Made by a program: the position numbers and the translations under genes. Below the pieces are notes generated by a model, which saw only the letters and a program-made list of their open reading frames with translations, was not told where the DNA came from and did not search any database. Positions 15,861-23,489 of a stretch of 35,638 nucleotides of DNA are shown piece by piece. Within the stretch, counting starts at the first letter, position 1, and each line of letters begins with the position of its first letter. The stretch is from a virus: positions 1-35,638 of the IMG/VR virus record IMGVR_UViG_3300012001_000206; one strand, given 5' to 3'.

Positions 15861-16211
15861 TTATCCTTGCGCGATGATTGTGTAGGAGACGCCACCGCTG
15901 ACGATGGCCGACGTGATGAACTGGACGTAGCGGTGCGGCGGGGCGTCAAGGATGGCCCAGCCACCGGACGTCGTCGTCGCGATCGTCATGGCTTGATGTT
16001 GGACGGGAGCCGTATTGACCCGCTCTAGTACCGGGTAAAAAGTGCCGCCCGTCGTGTCGCAGCCATAAACGGTGATCGCCGCTCCGGTCGACATGGTCAC
16101 GGCGTTGACGGCAATCGACCGAAAGCCGTAGGTCCCCATGTCGATGTAAGAGCTAGTCGAGGCGCCTGAAGCCGTGTTGCAGGTAAATACCTGCTTTGGT
16201 CCAGAGCTCAT
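15861..16211 (-). CDS. small structural-region protein
   Basis: The protein has 116 residues, rich in Thr, Ser, Ala and Gly and predicted all-beta (TGAAITVYGCDTTGGTFYPV, then HRYVQFITSAIVSGG). It ends YTIIAQG. The start overlaps the upstream stop by 4 bases. The pattern resembles small surface or completion proteins, and it could be an acceptor for glycosylation given its Ser/Thr content. No family recognised. Confidence 0.5.
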   Translation of the reverse strand: MSSGPKQVFTCNTASGASTSSYIDMGTYGFRSIAVNAVTMSTGAAITVYGCDTTGGTFYPVLERVNTAPVQHQAMTIATTTSGGWAILDAPPHRYVQFITSAIVSGGVSYTIIAQG

Positions 16212-16480
16212 CGGCCGTAGACCGTGAAGTAGATGTCATCACCTGTGGCAAATCCCGAGCATCCGAGGGTGCCGTTAATCGCCGTTCCGCCAGCCCCAGA
16301 GTTGATGAATACGTATCGCCCCGTTTGGCTCGCCATCGACCCATGGGTCCCGGCCGTGAACCACTCGATGACCGACAGGCCAGTTTCGACATTGAACGTC
16401 GCGGCATCGGCCGTGCACTTCAGGCCAACGGCCCGCTTGTTGCCGAAAACGGTTTGGTATCGCGTGACGGTCCAAGCCAT
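16208..16480 (-). CDS. small beta-rich structural-region protein
   Basis: The protein has 90 residues and starts at ATG 16480 behind a perfect GGAGG that overlaps the stop of the Maf-like gene. The sequence is beta-rich (GLSVIEWFTAGTHGSMASQT, then GRYVFINSGAGGTAING) and ends DDIYFTVYGR. No family is recognised. Its close coupling to the glycosyltransferase makes it a possible partner or target, which is a guess from position only. Confidence 0.5.
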   Translation of the reverse strand: MAWTVTRYQTVFGNKRAVGLKCTADAATFNVETGLSVIEWFTAGTHGSMASQTGRYVFINSGAGGTAINGTLGCSGFATGDDIYFTVYGR

Positions 16481-16489
16481 GGTGGCCTC

Positions 16490-17500
16490 CTAAAAAAGAA
16501 TTTTTTTGGTAGTCGTTAAGGGATTCTCGCACTGGTCACGCATCTCCTCGCACATGCTATACATGGCGAGAAAATCCTTGAGGTCCATCTGCTTAACCGA
16601 GCGGATATTCCCGCCGCTGTAAGCGCCCCAGGTTCCACCCTCGGTGCAATTCACCCAGAAACCAGGGATGGACTCGGCGACCCAGTCAAACCAGGCCTTG
16701 AAATTCGAGTAGGAAGGCCACGTTTTGACGCAGTTCCCGAAAACATCCGTTGTTTTCTGGTAGCTGCCGAGGTCCTTGTCGTACTTCGAGTCCCATCCGT
16801 GGAACTTCTCGAGATACGAGAAGGCGAAGTTCGCCCCCATGAGCGCAATGGGGTTACAGCCGAATATCGCCTTGGCGATATACATGCTGGCACCGAGGAC
16901 GTTGCCGCCGGTCGAGACGAACGTGTTGAACACCTCGATGGCGTCCATGTCCGCGACCAATTTCGGGTCGGGGATGGGGCAGTTGAAGAAATAGATCTCG
17001 CCCTGCCATTTCGCGAGGAGACCTGGATCTGAGGCAATGTGAGCCAGGAGCACTTTGCCTTTGGTAAGTGCCCAGTAATCCCTTTTCGCGTCCCCGCCCT
17101 CAGCCACTTCCTCGATCGTGACCGGTCCGGCATCGAGGCTGACGTAATAGTCGACCTTGACGCCGGTATCCTCGAGGAAATGGAAGTTGTGGAGGCACGA
17201 GATGACCGGAATACCGGGGTTCTTCAGGAGATCGGCCGCATTGTCTTTGAGAGAAGGACCGGAGCCGACGACGATTGCCGGAAGGTTTCTGAAACGTCCG
17301 AACAGCTTGCCGATGCCCCGATCCTTAAAAGGTCCGAGTTTTGCGTGGTTAGCCTTCGCGTTCCTCAGCCAAATATCCCGCCATAAATTGATCGTCGGTC
17401 CGTCGTTGCTTGAGGCCTTCCCGTAAAGGTCGTTCCTCGCAACGGGCGGATGCTCAATGTATGGCTGGTATTCGCAGATGATTTCTTGACGTCTAACCAC
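16490..17500 (-). CDS. DUF115/MptE-like, Maf-type glycosyltransferase
   Basis: The core PAIVVGSGPSLKDN (about 74-87 of 336) is the signature of the DUF115 (MptE-like) domain shared with Maf flagellin glycosyltransferases, and GSGPS forms the nucleotide-binding loop. Downstream come YYVSLDAG (Asp123) and a second conserved block, STGGNVLGASMYIAKAIFGC followed by NPIALMGANFAFS. Maf enzymes transfer nonulosonic acids from CMP to Ser/Thr of surface protein. The gene follows the decoration and capsid genes, as maf genes follow flagellin genes in bacteria. GTG 17500, preceded by AAGGA, is preferred over the longer frame from 17551, which overlaps the upstream gene. MptE-like pterin kinase activity is the alternative. 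Confidence 0.75.
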   Translation of the reverse strand: MVRRQEIICEYQPYIEHPPVARNDLYGKASSNDGPTINLWRDIWLRNAKANHAKLGPFKDRGIGKLFGRFRNLPAIVVGSGPSLKDNAADLLKNPGIPVISCLHNFHFLEDTGVKVDYYVSLDAGPVTIEEVAEGGDAKRDYWALTKGKVLLAHIASDPGLLAKWQGEIYFFNCPIPDPKLVADMDAIEVFNTFVSTGGNVLGASMYIAKAIFGCNPIALMGANFAFSYLEKFHGWDSKYDKDLGSYQKTTDVFGNCVKTWPSYSNFKAWFDWVAESIPGFWVNCTEGGTWGAYSGGNIRSVKQMDLKDFLAMYSMCEEMRDQCENPLTTTKKILF

Positions 17501-17513
17501 GCGATTCGAATCC

Positions 17514-17996
17514 TTATCCGTAGCAGGTGATGTAGGCCGCTCCCGAGGCACTCGACACGATCGCCGAGATGGCCTGGCCGAAGCACAGACCGTTGCCGGT
17601 CGTGTTCGAGGCGCCGTAGAAGTAGCCGTTGGCTGCGAGCTCGAGGTTCTGGCGCGCCACGACGGTTCCAGACGCGGTCATCATTTTGACCGTGCCGATG
17701 CCGCGGACAAGGACCCAGGCATAGGCCGCAGTGGCGAATGTCGCGTTCTGCACGACGCCGATGGCGAAGTCCGAGCTGGTCGCCGCCGAGACTGTGACCG
17801 AATAGCCCGTAGCCGCCGAGTTGAGTACGACCGCGCAGCCGACTGGAGCCGAAGCGCCGCCGTCGTTGTAGACGAAGACCCAGCGTTTGCCGCCCTCCTC
17901 GCAGAAGTCGCCGAGTGCCGGGTCATTCACGCCGAGCGCGGTCGTCGTGAAGGAGGTATTTGCCATCCGAACCGGTGAGATGCTTTCGTTAGCCAT
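17514..17996 (-). CDS. capsid decoration protein
   Basis: The protein has 160 residues and starts at ATG 17996 behind AAGGAGG, one of the strongest ribosome sites in the operon, which suits an abundant product. It is Ala/Gly/Ser/Thr/Val-rich and beta-dominated (SDFAIGVVQNATF, then YAWVLVRGIGTVKMM, then a small-residue tail). Placement directly after the major capsid gene fits a head decoration or cement protein. Its many Ser/Thr residues and its place right before the Maf-like gene make it a good candidate sugar acceptor. Confidence 0.65.
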   Translation of the reverse strand: MANESISPVRMANTSFTTTALGVNDPALGDFCEEGGKRWVFVYNDGGASAPVGCAVVLNSAATGYSVTVSAATSSDFAIGVVQNATFATAAYAWVLVRGIGTVKMMTASGTVVARQNLELAANGYFYGASNTTGNGLCFGQAISAIVSSASGAAYITCYG

Positions 17997-18016
17997 GATT
18001 CAATTCCTCCTTTGGT

Positions 18017-18940
18017 TTAGGCTGCGACGGCCGAGAATTTGCCGTGCATACGGTTGTTGTCCGAGCCGAAGATCCCCATCCAGTAGACCTTGGCGACCTT
18101 GACGTTCTGGTTGATCGGCTTCGCGAACGGCTCGAAGCGCATGTCCTCGTCCTTATGCGCGCCGAGGTGCAGGTAGCCCTCGTTGAGCATAAAGATGTGG
18201 CTCGCAGGAACCTTGGCGCCTGCGATGAATGGCGTCCCGTTGAACATCAGGCTGGAGAAGCCACCCTTGGCCGACTCCGAGTCCTGGAAGCGCTGCTGCG
18301 GCTGGAGGAGCGCATAGTAGCGGTTATAGTTCGCACGAGTCGCCATGATGACGGTCGGCTGGTCGTTGTTGATGCAGAGGTTCTGATACATCGTCTGCAA
18401 CGCGGCCATCGTCAGCGTCGTCGTCGCCGAGTCGAGCTGCGACTGCCACCACGAGTATGTCGACTGGCTGATGCCGCCGATCGTACTCGTTTGGCTCACG
18501 ATGGACCGGAGGCCGACGATCGACTTGGCGTTCGTGCCAGAGGAGTAGATGCCGTCGCCCATGATGTCGATCATGGTCTTCTCGGCAATCTGGGTCTTCT
18601 GCTTCACGAAGTTCAAGATCTGGGAATCACCAGAGTTCTTGAGTTCGTCGGAGCGAAGGATCGTGATGTTCGCGTACTCCTGCTTCCAGGAGTACTCGGC
18701 GCCCGTCATGACGTCGTTGTCGGTCGTCGAGAGCGTGTCGGCGCCCGAATACCAGCCCGCCGCCGTCGTCAGGGCGTAGTTGAGCGGGTAGATGACGGTC
18801 GTGCCGCCATCGAGCTTCTCGTACCAGCCCTTTTTCTTCGCCCGCTGCAGGATCGGGTCGGAGTCAAAGACGTTGTCGATCAACTTCGGAATGAACTTGC
18901 GCTCGGTGATTGCCGAGATCTGGTCATAGGTCAGTGCCAT
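18017..18940 (-). CDS. major capsid protein (HK97 fold)
   Basis: The protein has 307 residues. It begins ALTYDQISAITERKFIPKL followed by IDNVFDSDPILQRAKKKGW, an N-terminal arm typical of coat proteins of this class. The middle holds a dimer/insertion region (EYSWKQEYANITILRSDELK, then GDSQILNFVKQKTQIAEKTM). The C-terminal part has the HK97-like beta strand GTPFIAGAKVPASHIFMLN. Scaffold upstream and decoration protein downstream confirm the role. No protease is seen nearby, so processing is uncertain. Confidence 0.85.
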   Translation of the reverse strand: MALTYDQISAITERKFIPKLIDNVFDSDPILQRAKKKGWYEKLDGGTTVIYPLNYALTTAAGWYSGADTLSTTDNDVMTGAEYSWKQEYANITILRSDELKNSGDSQILNFVKQKTQIAEKTMIDIMGDGIYSSGTNAKSIVGLRSIVSQTSTIGGISQSTYSWWQSQLDSATTTLTMAALQTMYQNLCINNDQPTVIMATRANYNRYYALLQPQQRFQDSESAKGGFSSLMFNGTPFIAGAKVPASHIFMLNEGYLHLGAHKDEDMRFEPFAKPINQNVKVAKVYWMGIFGSDNNRMHGKFSAVAA

Positions 18941-18967
18941 ATTAACGGCTCCCGTGATTTTTGATTT

Positions 18968-19879
18968 TTAGAGGCCCATTTCTTTCAGAATGTTTGCCCC
19001 GTCGAACTGGGGGTCATTCCATGGCGCCTTGGTATTCACGGGTTTCAGGCCTTGAGATTTGATGGGGGCCGGGGTTTTACCCAGTATTCCCTTCTTGGCA
19101 TTCACCTGTGCTTCCTTGGCAATCGCTTCCCTGCCCGTCGCCTTGGCCTGCTCCAGAAGCTGGTCGTGCAAGTAATCCCGGAACGCCGCAGTGAAGCTGC
19201 CAGTGCCGATGGCCTTGGCGTGCTTCATCACTCGGAGTTCTAGGGTCTCGCCCGTCTGGGGATCCGCGGCGGTCAGATCGATATTCGGATATTTAGTCCG
19301 GATCGAACTGATCTCCGTGTCCAAGGCGTCGTCAGATTTCTTGTTCTCGGCGTCGACTTTGTCCTGCTCCATTTGCTGGAAGTAGGAGTCGTACTTGCCG
19401 AGTTTCTCCTCAAGCGGCTTTACTAGCGCCGCGAGGTTGGGGTCTATTGCTTGGCCGCTCTGTTGCGCGGCTTGATACTGCTGAAGGACGTGCTGCCACC
19501 ACTGCGGGTTCTTCTGCGCATAATCGTCGACCTTGGAGTAAGGCGAGAAGCGCTGCTCGAGGTCCGCGGCGGACTTGGCGCGCTGTTCGGCCTCTGCCAT
19601 CCGTTGTGCATGGGTTTTGTTTAGTTCCCCCATGCGCTGCGAATAGTTGTAGCCCTGCGCCATCCAAGTCCGAGCTTTGTCCTGGGAATCGGGAGCGATC
19701 TTCTTGCCGAGGTGATCGAACTCCCAAGCCTTGCCGTCCCAGGCCGGCGGCTCGGTGGCGGCATCGGCCTTAGGAGCAGCCTCCCCATCGGCACCGCCCG
19801 TCATGGCGCGCTCAGGAGTGGGGGCCTCGATGGAGCTTAAAAGCTCATCGACATTGATGTCTTCATTCTCACCCGCCAT
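18968..19879 (-). CDS. capsid scaffolding protein
   Basis: The protein has 303 residues. An acidic N-terminal region is followed by a long helical, Gln/Glu/Lys-rich stretch (MGELNKTHAQRMAEAEQRAK, then QQWQAAQQSGQAI-like segments) and a short basic C-terminal end (GILGKTPAPIKSQGLKPVNT). The high charge, helical content and place directly upstream of the capsid gene are the classic scaffold signature. No catalytic Ser/His triad is visible, so it looks like a scaffold without protease. Confidence 0.8.
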   Translation of the reverse strand: MAGENEDINVDELLSSIEAPTPERAMTGGADGEAAPKADAATEPPAWDGKAWEFDHLGKKIAPDSQDKARTWMAQGYNYSQRMGELNKTHAQRMAEAEQRAKSAADLEQRFSPYSKVDDYAQKNPQWWQHVLQQYQAAQQSGQAIDPNLAALVKPLEEKLGKYDSYFQQMEQDKVDAENKKSDDALDTEISSIRTKYPNIDLTAADPQTGETLELRVMKHAKAIGTGSFTAAFRDYLHDQLLEQAKATGREAIAKEAQVNAKKGILGKTPAPIKSQGLKPVNTKAPWNDPQFDGANILKEMGL

Positions 19880-19882
19880 GCG

Positions 19883-20284
19883 TCATTGGCCCCGCATGTT
19901 CTGGTGAGACATCGGTACGGCGCCCTTGGAGCCGCCTTGCTGCATCGTCGTTGCGCCACCAGGCTCCTGGTCCTCGGGCGTACCGTCAGCGCCGTTGTCA
20001 TCGCCGCCACCCGCGGCCTGGACTAAGGCCTGCTCTGCCTTGCGGAGCGTCGCCAGCGCGTCCTGCCAGGCCGACTTGATCTGGTCGGGCATCTGGCTCT
20101 TGGCGATAGCCGAGGCGATCTTGTTGACGAGGGAATCGACCTGCGCAATGGCATCGGTGATTCCGCCACCGCTGCCGCCGCCGGCACCTTGCGAGGGGTC
20201 CGCGCCACCGGGAGGCGGAGCGCCACCGGGAGGAGGTGCAGACGGGGGCGCGCCACCTGGCGCAGGCTGTGGCATATCGGGCAT
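19883..20284 (-). CDS. Pro/Gly-rich hypothetical protein before the scaffold
   Basis: The protein has 133 residues. Residues 1-42 are a Pro/Gly/Ala low-complexity region (PPPGGAPPPGGAD). Residues 43-90 are a helix (ITDAIAQVDSLVNKIASAIA, then QIKSAWQDALATLRKAEQAL) and the tail is acidic and Gly-rich. Phages with this gene order often carry such a small protein between portal and scaffold. Its function is unknown to me. Its ribosome site (AGGT) lies inside the arm of a strong hairpin at 20293-20326, which may control translation. Confidence 0.55.
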   Translation of the reverse strand: MPDMPQPAPGGAPPSAPPPGGAPPPGGADPSQGAGGGSGGGITDAIAQVDSLVNKIASAIAKSQMPDQIKSAWQDALATLRKAEQALVQAAGGGDDNGADGTPEDQEPGGATTMQQGGSKGAVPMSHQNMRGQ

Positions 20285-20292
20285 AGCGATCT

Positions 20293-20326
20293 ACCTGGCT
20301 TTTAGGTTGGGAGAAAAAAGCCAGGT
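20293..20326 (-). promoter_or_regulatory. 11-bp hairpin covering a ribosome-binding site
   Basis: ACCTGGCTTTT (20293-20303) and AAAAGCCAGGT (20316-20326) are perfectly complementary, with a 12-base loop. On the leftward strand the second arm contains the AGGT that serves as ribosome site for the gene starting at 20284, so folding would block it. There is no T-run after the stem on that strand, which argues against a terminator. The hairpin lies just past the HNH gene. Confidence 0.6.
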
Positions 20327-20363
20327 AAGTCGCGGTCGTAAATATTATTTGATTTATTATTCT

Positions 20364-20392
20364 ATCGTAATGGCGCGTTAGTTGGTGGTCAA
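20364..20392 (-). promoter_or_regulatory. possible sigma-70-type promoter for the scaffold-capsid genes
   Basis: On the leftward strand TTGACC (20387-20392) and TACGAT (20364-20369) are separated by exactly 17 bases, in an AT-rich gap of about 100 bases between the HNH gene and the gene starting at 20284. The -35 box matches 5 of 6 consensus bases and the -10 box 4 of 6. The -35 box overlaps the HNH stop. It could boost transcription of capsid genes. Untested and based on consensus only. Confidence 0.4.
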
Positions 20393-20838
20393 ACTTTATT
20401 CACTCTCCCCATGGCGCGATACTTGGCCATCCGGGCTCTGTTTCCATCCCTTGTGCACGTTCGGCAGTATCTGCCGCCGCCATTACGGACCCCGTCCAGT
20501 AGATGGCCTTTGTGGCAGCGGTCTTTCCGGGAATTTATGGCACCTTTGCCCTGTCCTCGAAGGACATTCTCGCGCTGAGTGACCGCTTCAAGATGGTTGG
20601 GATTGACGCAATGTCGGACTCGGCACAAATGATCGATGTGGAGGCCGTCGGGTATTTCTCCAACGAGCATTTGATAAACCAAACGATGGGTATAGAGCTG
20701 TTTCGCGGCCCCGTTTATTGGTGGTCCGGCACGCATACAACCATAGCCAGCGGGGGTTTTCGTCCCTTGCCAGAGCCAGCAGCCGCCAGGATGAAAGGTC
20801 ACTTTCTTCCAAATCTTGTCGATGGTCGCATTACTCAT
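20389..20838 (-). CDS. HNH homing endonuclease
   Basis: The protein has 149 residues. The HNH nuclease motif is clear: THRLVYQMLVGEIPDGLHID then HLCRVRHCVNPNHLEAVTQR, with His67/Asp69/His70, Asn79 and His82. The C-terminal part has Cys108, His112, Cys125 and Cys128, a likely zinc site and DNA-binding module. The gene sits between the portal and head genes and overlaps the portal stop by 4 bases. An AT-rich tail follows it, which is common for a recently inserted free-standing homing gene. No intron boundary is visible. Confidence 0.85.
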   Translation of the reverse strand: MSNATIDKIWKKVTFHPGGCWLWQGTKTPAGYGCMRAGPPINGAAKQLYTHRLVYQMLVGEIPDGLHIDHLCRVRHCVNPNHLEAVTQRENVLRGQGKGAINSRKDRCHKGHLLDGVRNGGGRYCRTCTRDGNRARMAKYRAMGRVNKV

Positions 20839-22769
20839 GCTGCACCAGCCGGCGCTCCGCCCTTGGCAGGAGGTTTTTGCGCCGCCTGCGCTTGTTGCTG
20901 CTGCTGCGCAGCCTGCTGCATGCGCTGCAAAACAGCTTGGTAGTTGGGATAGTCGGAGCGCTTCAATACTTCTTCGTTGTCGATGATCCCTCGGTCGAAA
21001 AAGGCGAGGAGTTTATTTTCGAGCTGGTCCTTTGCGAACGGCAGCGAGGATCCGGTTGAGACCTTGCAGTCGAATTTCGCTCGGGTCTCGAAGATTTTCC
21101 CCTGATCTGGATCAATCTGGCCGTCGGCGGTAAAGGGCTGGTAGTGGACCTTGTGGGCGGGTAGACCGTCCGCGTGCTCGTAGGACTCCACATGCATTTG
21201 GAAATACTTAGTGACGCCATCGTTGTCGGTGAGGCGGTAAATCTCGGGCGTCGTCTTGAATTGGAAAACCCGCGAGATGTATTTCGTGCCGACACCCTGA
21301 AGGAAAAAGTCGAGGTTTCGGGTCTTCTGCCGGATCCGGGTCTGGGCGGCCTCCTGCAATGTCGAGATGGCGGAGGCGGCAGTGACGCCGGTCGGCTGAA
21401 CGCCCCGGGTGATGTCCTGGGAACCGCCGATCGTGTCGAACCACTGCCCCATCTTCTCAATGATCTGCATGACATAGGGCTGAAGAGCAACGCCCTCGAC
21501 GCGTTCGGGCCTGCCCTCGGCACCGTTGTCATAGACGACCTGTAGGCCAGGGCGGTTGACCATGTTCTCTTCGTCGATCCCGGACGAGCTCGGGATGAGC
21601 CAGATGGGGTTCCCCATGAGGGTCAGCGTGTCGAGGACGAAGGAGACGAGCTTGTTGAAGGTCTTCTGCGGGCCTTCGAGCTGCTCGATCTCGGACATCC
21701 CCCAGAACTCGCGGGGGAGCGTGTAGTTCACATACCGATCGAAGGGGAACTCGGCGTCGTCGTAGCCGTTATCCGTGTCCTCGCACAGGACGCCATTGCA
21801 GTAGACAATCTTCCGGCCGTTCGGGTACTTGGCCTGCTGGATATATTCGGGGGGCGCCTCGATGCCGGTATCGGGATTGAGTTCGCCCTTCTTCTCGATC
21901 TCCTCGAAGTCCTCCTCACAGTATTCGGCCGATAGATAGACCGTGACGAGGAGCGCCTTCTCCTTGTCGACCAGGTCCATCGCGGAGGAGCCCTCGATGA
22001 TGACCTTGTTGTCGATGGGGGAGCGGTACTTCATCGGCTGGGTGTTGGTCTTCGAGCCATTGAGCAGGTCCTGGAGGTCGGCTTTGATGAAGTCTTTGAC
22101 CTCGGGGTATTTCTTCTTGATCTTCCGGACGTCCATCGGCTCGGCGTAAACGAAGCTCGGGCTCTGCTCGGAGTAGCCGAAGGTCGAGGAGTCCTTGTTG
22201 ACGTCCTTCGCCTCGGGGTCTGGGAAGCAGTAGAACGGGTCAGCGGATCCGAAAACAATCTTGGGGCGACCAAGCGAGTCCTTGACCAGCATCGAGGACA
22301 GGCCGCAGCCATAGAGGTTCGAGTCCCAGACGACTTCGAGCATCGTCTCGCCCCAGTTCCCTTTGGCCCAGTCGGCCTCGGCGACCTCGTTCATGATCTC
22401 GGCAAGCTCGGAGTCCTGCGGGTTCTGCGGCAGGTACTCGAACTTCGGCCGGGTATCGAGCTGGACGGGGATCATACTCTGGAGCGTGCGGAAGACGAGG
22501 TTGATGACCTCGGAATGCCGGTAGGAGGGGCGCTGCTCCTTCCACTGTTTCCCGCGGAACATTAAATAATAATCCATCCATTTTTGATCATATTGAGCCC
22601 TGTGTTTTTTATTTCTTTCAAATACTCGCTCTGCGAGTTTTATCGCTCGTTTCTCATCGTCTGTCGGACTGTAGGTTGCGCCGGTATCGCCGCTCTTCAG
22701 ATCGCCGCCACCTTTTGGGGCGTGCTCATCGAGGAGCCCCGGGCCTGCGTATCCGCTGATGTCAGACAT
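20835..22769 (-). CDS. portal protein
   Basis: The protein has 644 residues, in the size class of P22-like portals (about 700). It contains WMDYYLMFRGKQW and RHSEVINLVFRTLQSMIPVQ near the N-terminus, a wing/stem region, ITRGVQPTGVTAASAISTLQ and EAAQTRIRQKTRNLDFFLQG in the crown region, and a Gln/Ala-rich helical barrel-like end (AQKPPAKGGAPAGAA). The gene lies between small and large terminase genes on one side and scaffold on the other. An AT-rich patch at about 22560-22650 near its 5' end differs from the surrounding GC-rich sequence. Confidence 0.85.
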   Translation of the reverse strand: MSDISGYAGPGLLDEHAPKGGGDLKSGDTGATYSPTDDEKRAIKLAERVFERNKKHRAQYDQKWMDYYLMFRGKQWKEQRPSYRHSEVINLVFRTLQSMIPVQLDTRPKFEYLPQNPQDSELAEIMNEVAEADWAKGNWGETMLEVVWDSNLYGCGLSSMLVKDSLGRPKIVFGSADPFYCFPDPEAKDVNKDSSTFGYSEQSPSFVYAEPMDVRKIKKKYPEVKDFIKADLQDLLNGSKTNTQPMKYRSPIDNKVIIEGSSAMDLVDKEKALLVTVYLSAEYCEEDFEEIEKKGELNPDTGIEAPPEYIQQAKYPNGRKIVYCNGVLCEDTDNGYDDAEFPFDRYVNYTLPREFWGMSEIEQLEGPQKTFNKLVSFVLDTLTLMGNPIWLIPSSSGIDEENMVNRPGLQVVYDNGAEGRPERVEGVALQPYVMQIIEKMGQWFDTIGGSQDITRGVQPTGVTAASAISTLQEAAQTRIRQKTRNLDFFLQGVGTKYISRVFQFKTTPEIYRLTDNDGVTKYFQMHVESYEHADGLPAHKVHYQPFTADGQIDPDQGKIFETRAKFDCKVSTGSSLPFAKDQLENKLLAFFDRGIIDNEEVLKRSDYPNYQAVLQRMQQAAQQQQQAQAAQKPPAKGGAPAGAA

Positions 22770-22888
22770 GTGAAACCTCGGTGTGATCGAGTCTATGGCA
22801 CGAGCGACACAGCTCGATGACCGTTAGGTGGCGGGTATTCGGTCGGCGGCTTTGACTCTTGGCACTTATTGCAGACTCTAATCGCCAT
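22762..22888 (-). pseudogene. tiny four-cysteine zinc-ribbon gene, frame-disrupted
   Basis: ATG 22888 overlaps the end of the FmdB-like gene. The first frame gives MAIRVCNKCQESKPPTEY with a CxxC pair. The +1 frame then gives RHLTVIELCRSCHRLDH with the matching CxxC pair and ends at TGA 22762, overlapping the portal start. The span is 127 bases, one more than 42 codons. Removing one C from the CCC (22833-22835) restores a single 41-residue protein with four paired cysteines 17 residues apart. The direct frame stops at 22793. The protein is probably a small zinc-binding factor, distantly like an HNH end. Confidence 0.5.
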
Positions 22889-23234
22889 AAACCTTGTCCT
22901 TCTCCGCATCCTTCCAACGCTGCTCCCTCGTCTCCGCCTGCTGCCGCTCGAAGGCAGCATGGATCTTCTCAGGCGGCTCTGTCCCCACCTCCTCCATGCC
23001 TCTGGACTTGGCGATCTGGCGGGCATGGCGGGTATTGCGAGTGTAGCACCCGAGGGCTGGATTGAAGGTCTGGGTGTTCCAGTCGTCGGCGCCAGTGAAG
23101 TTGACGCGCGCAATGCGCCTTAGCGCCGGCTGCGAGCAGACTGCGCATGGTTCCGGGTCGTCGATGGACTTGACGGACTTCACGACGTCCCAGGTCTTAT
23201 GGCAGGCTTCGCACTCGTAGGGATAGGTCGGCAT
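22878..23234 (-). CDS. FmdB-type zinc-ribbon protein
   Basis: The protein has 118 residues. The start at 23234 follows GAGGG and gives MPTYPYECEACHKTWDVVKS. CEAC and a second CAVC pair further on form the FmdB-like zinc ribbon. The C-terminal half is charged and helical (GTEPPEKIHAAFERQQAETR). Phages with terminase-portal clusters often carry a short FmdB-like protein; its role is unclear, perhaps regulation or nuclease partnering. A longer in-frame start at 23306 is less likely because it overlaps another gene. Confidence 0.75.
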   Translation of the reverse strand: MPTYPYECEACHKTWDVVKSVKSIDDPEPCAVCSQPALRRIARVNFTGADDWNTQTFNPALGCYTRNTRHARQIAKSRGMEEVGTEPPEKIHAAFERQQAETREQRWKDAEKDKVYGD

Positions 23235-23332
23235 CAGAACCCTCGCCAAACGCGGATGAGGACTAGAGTCGTCCCTAACGCCACTCCAATCAGGATCGCG
23301 AGCCAAAGGCGGTCGTCGCTCTGCTTATCCAT
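23234..23332 (-). CDS. 32-residue membrane microprotein
   Basis: This 32-residue frame starts at ATG 23332, which overlaps the upstream stop, and ends as TGATG with the FmdB-like gene. Residues 9-26 are hydrophobic (LWLAILIGVALGTTLVLI) flanked by an acidic start and Arg-Gly-Phe at the end. A single membrane span with both ends charged is typical of phage microproteins. The overlap chain is the main evidence that it is real. No family recognised. Confidence 0.5.
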   Translation of the reverse strand: MDKQSDDRLWLAILIGVALGTTLVLIRVWRGF

Positions 23333-23489
23333 CGTCCGGCTCCATCCTGACGTCTTCCCACTCCCGCACGACCTCGCCAAAGATCACGTTGGCTTTGTAG
23401 CAGACCTGGAGGATTCGCCGGCCTTGGCGGTCGACGAAGCGGATGTCGAGGATGTTCCCTAGGTCGCTCACATCTTTCACGCTGTCCAT
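23325..23489 (-). CDS. 54-residue hypothetical protein after the large terminase
   Basis: ATG 23489 overlaps the large terminase stop, and TAA 23325 overlaps the next start. The sequence is a compact beta-like fold (NILDIRFVDRQGRRILQVCY) with an acidic end (REWEDVRMEPDDG). The overlaps on both sides and ordinary amino-acid composition support it. Function unknown. Confidence 0.55.
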   Translation of the reverse strand: MDSVKDVSDLGNILDIRFVDRQGRRILQVCYKANVIFGEVVREWEDVRMEPDDG

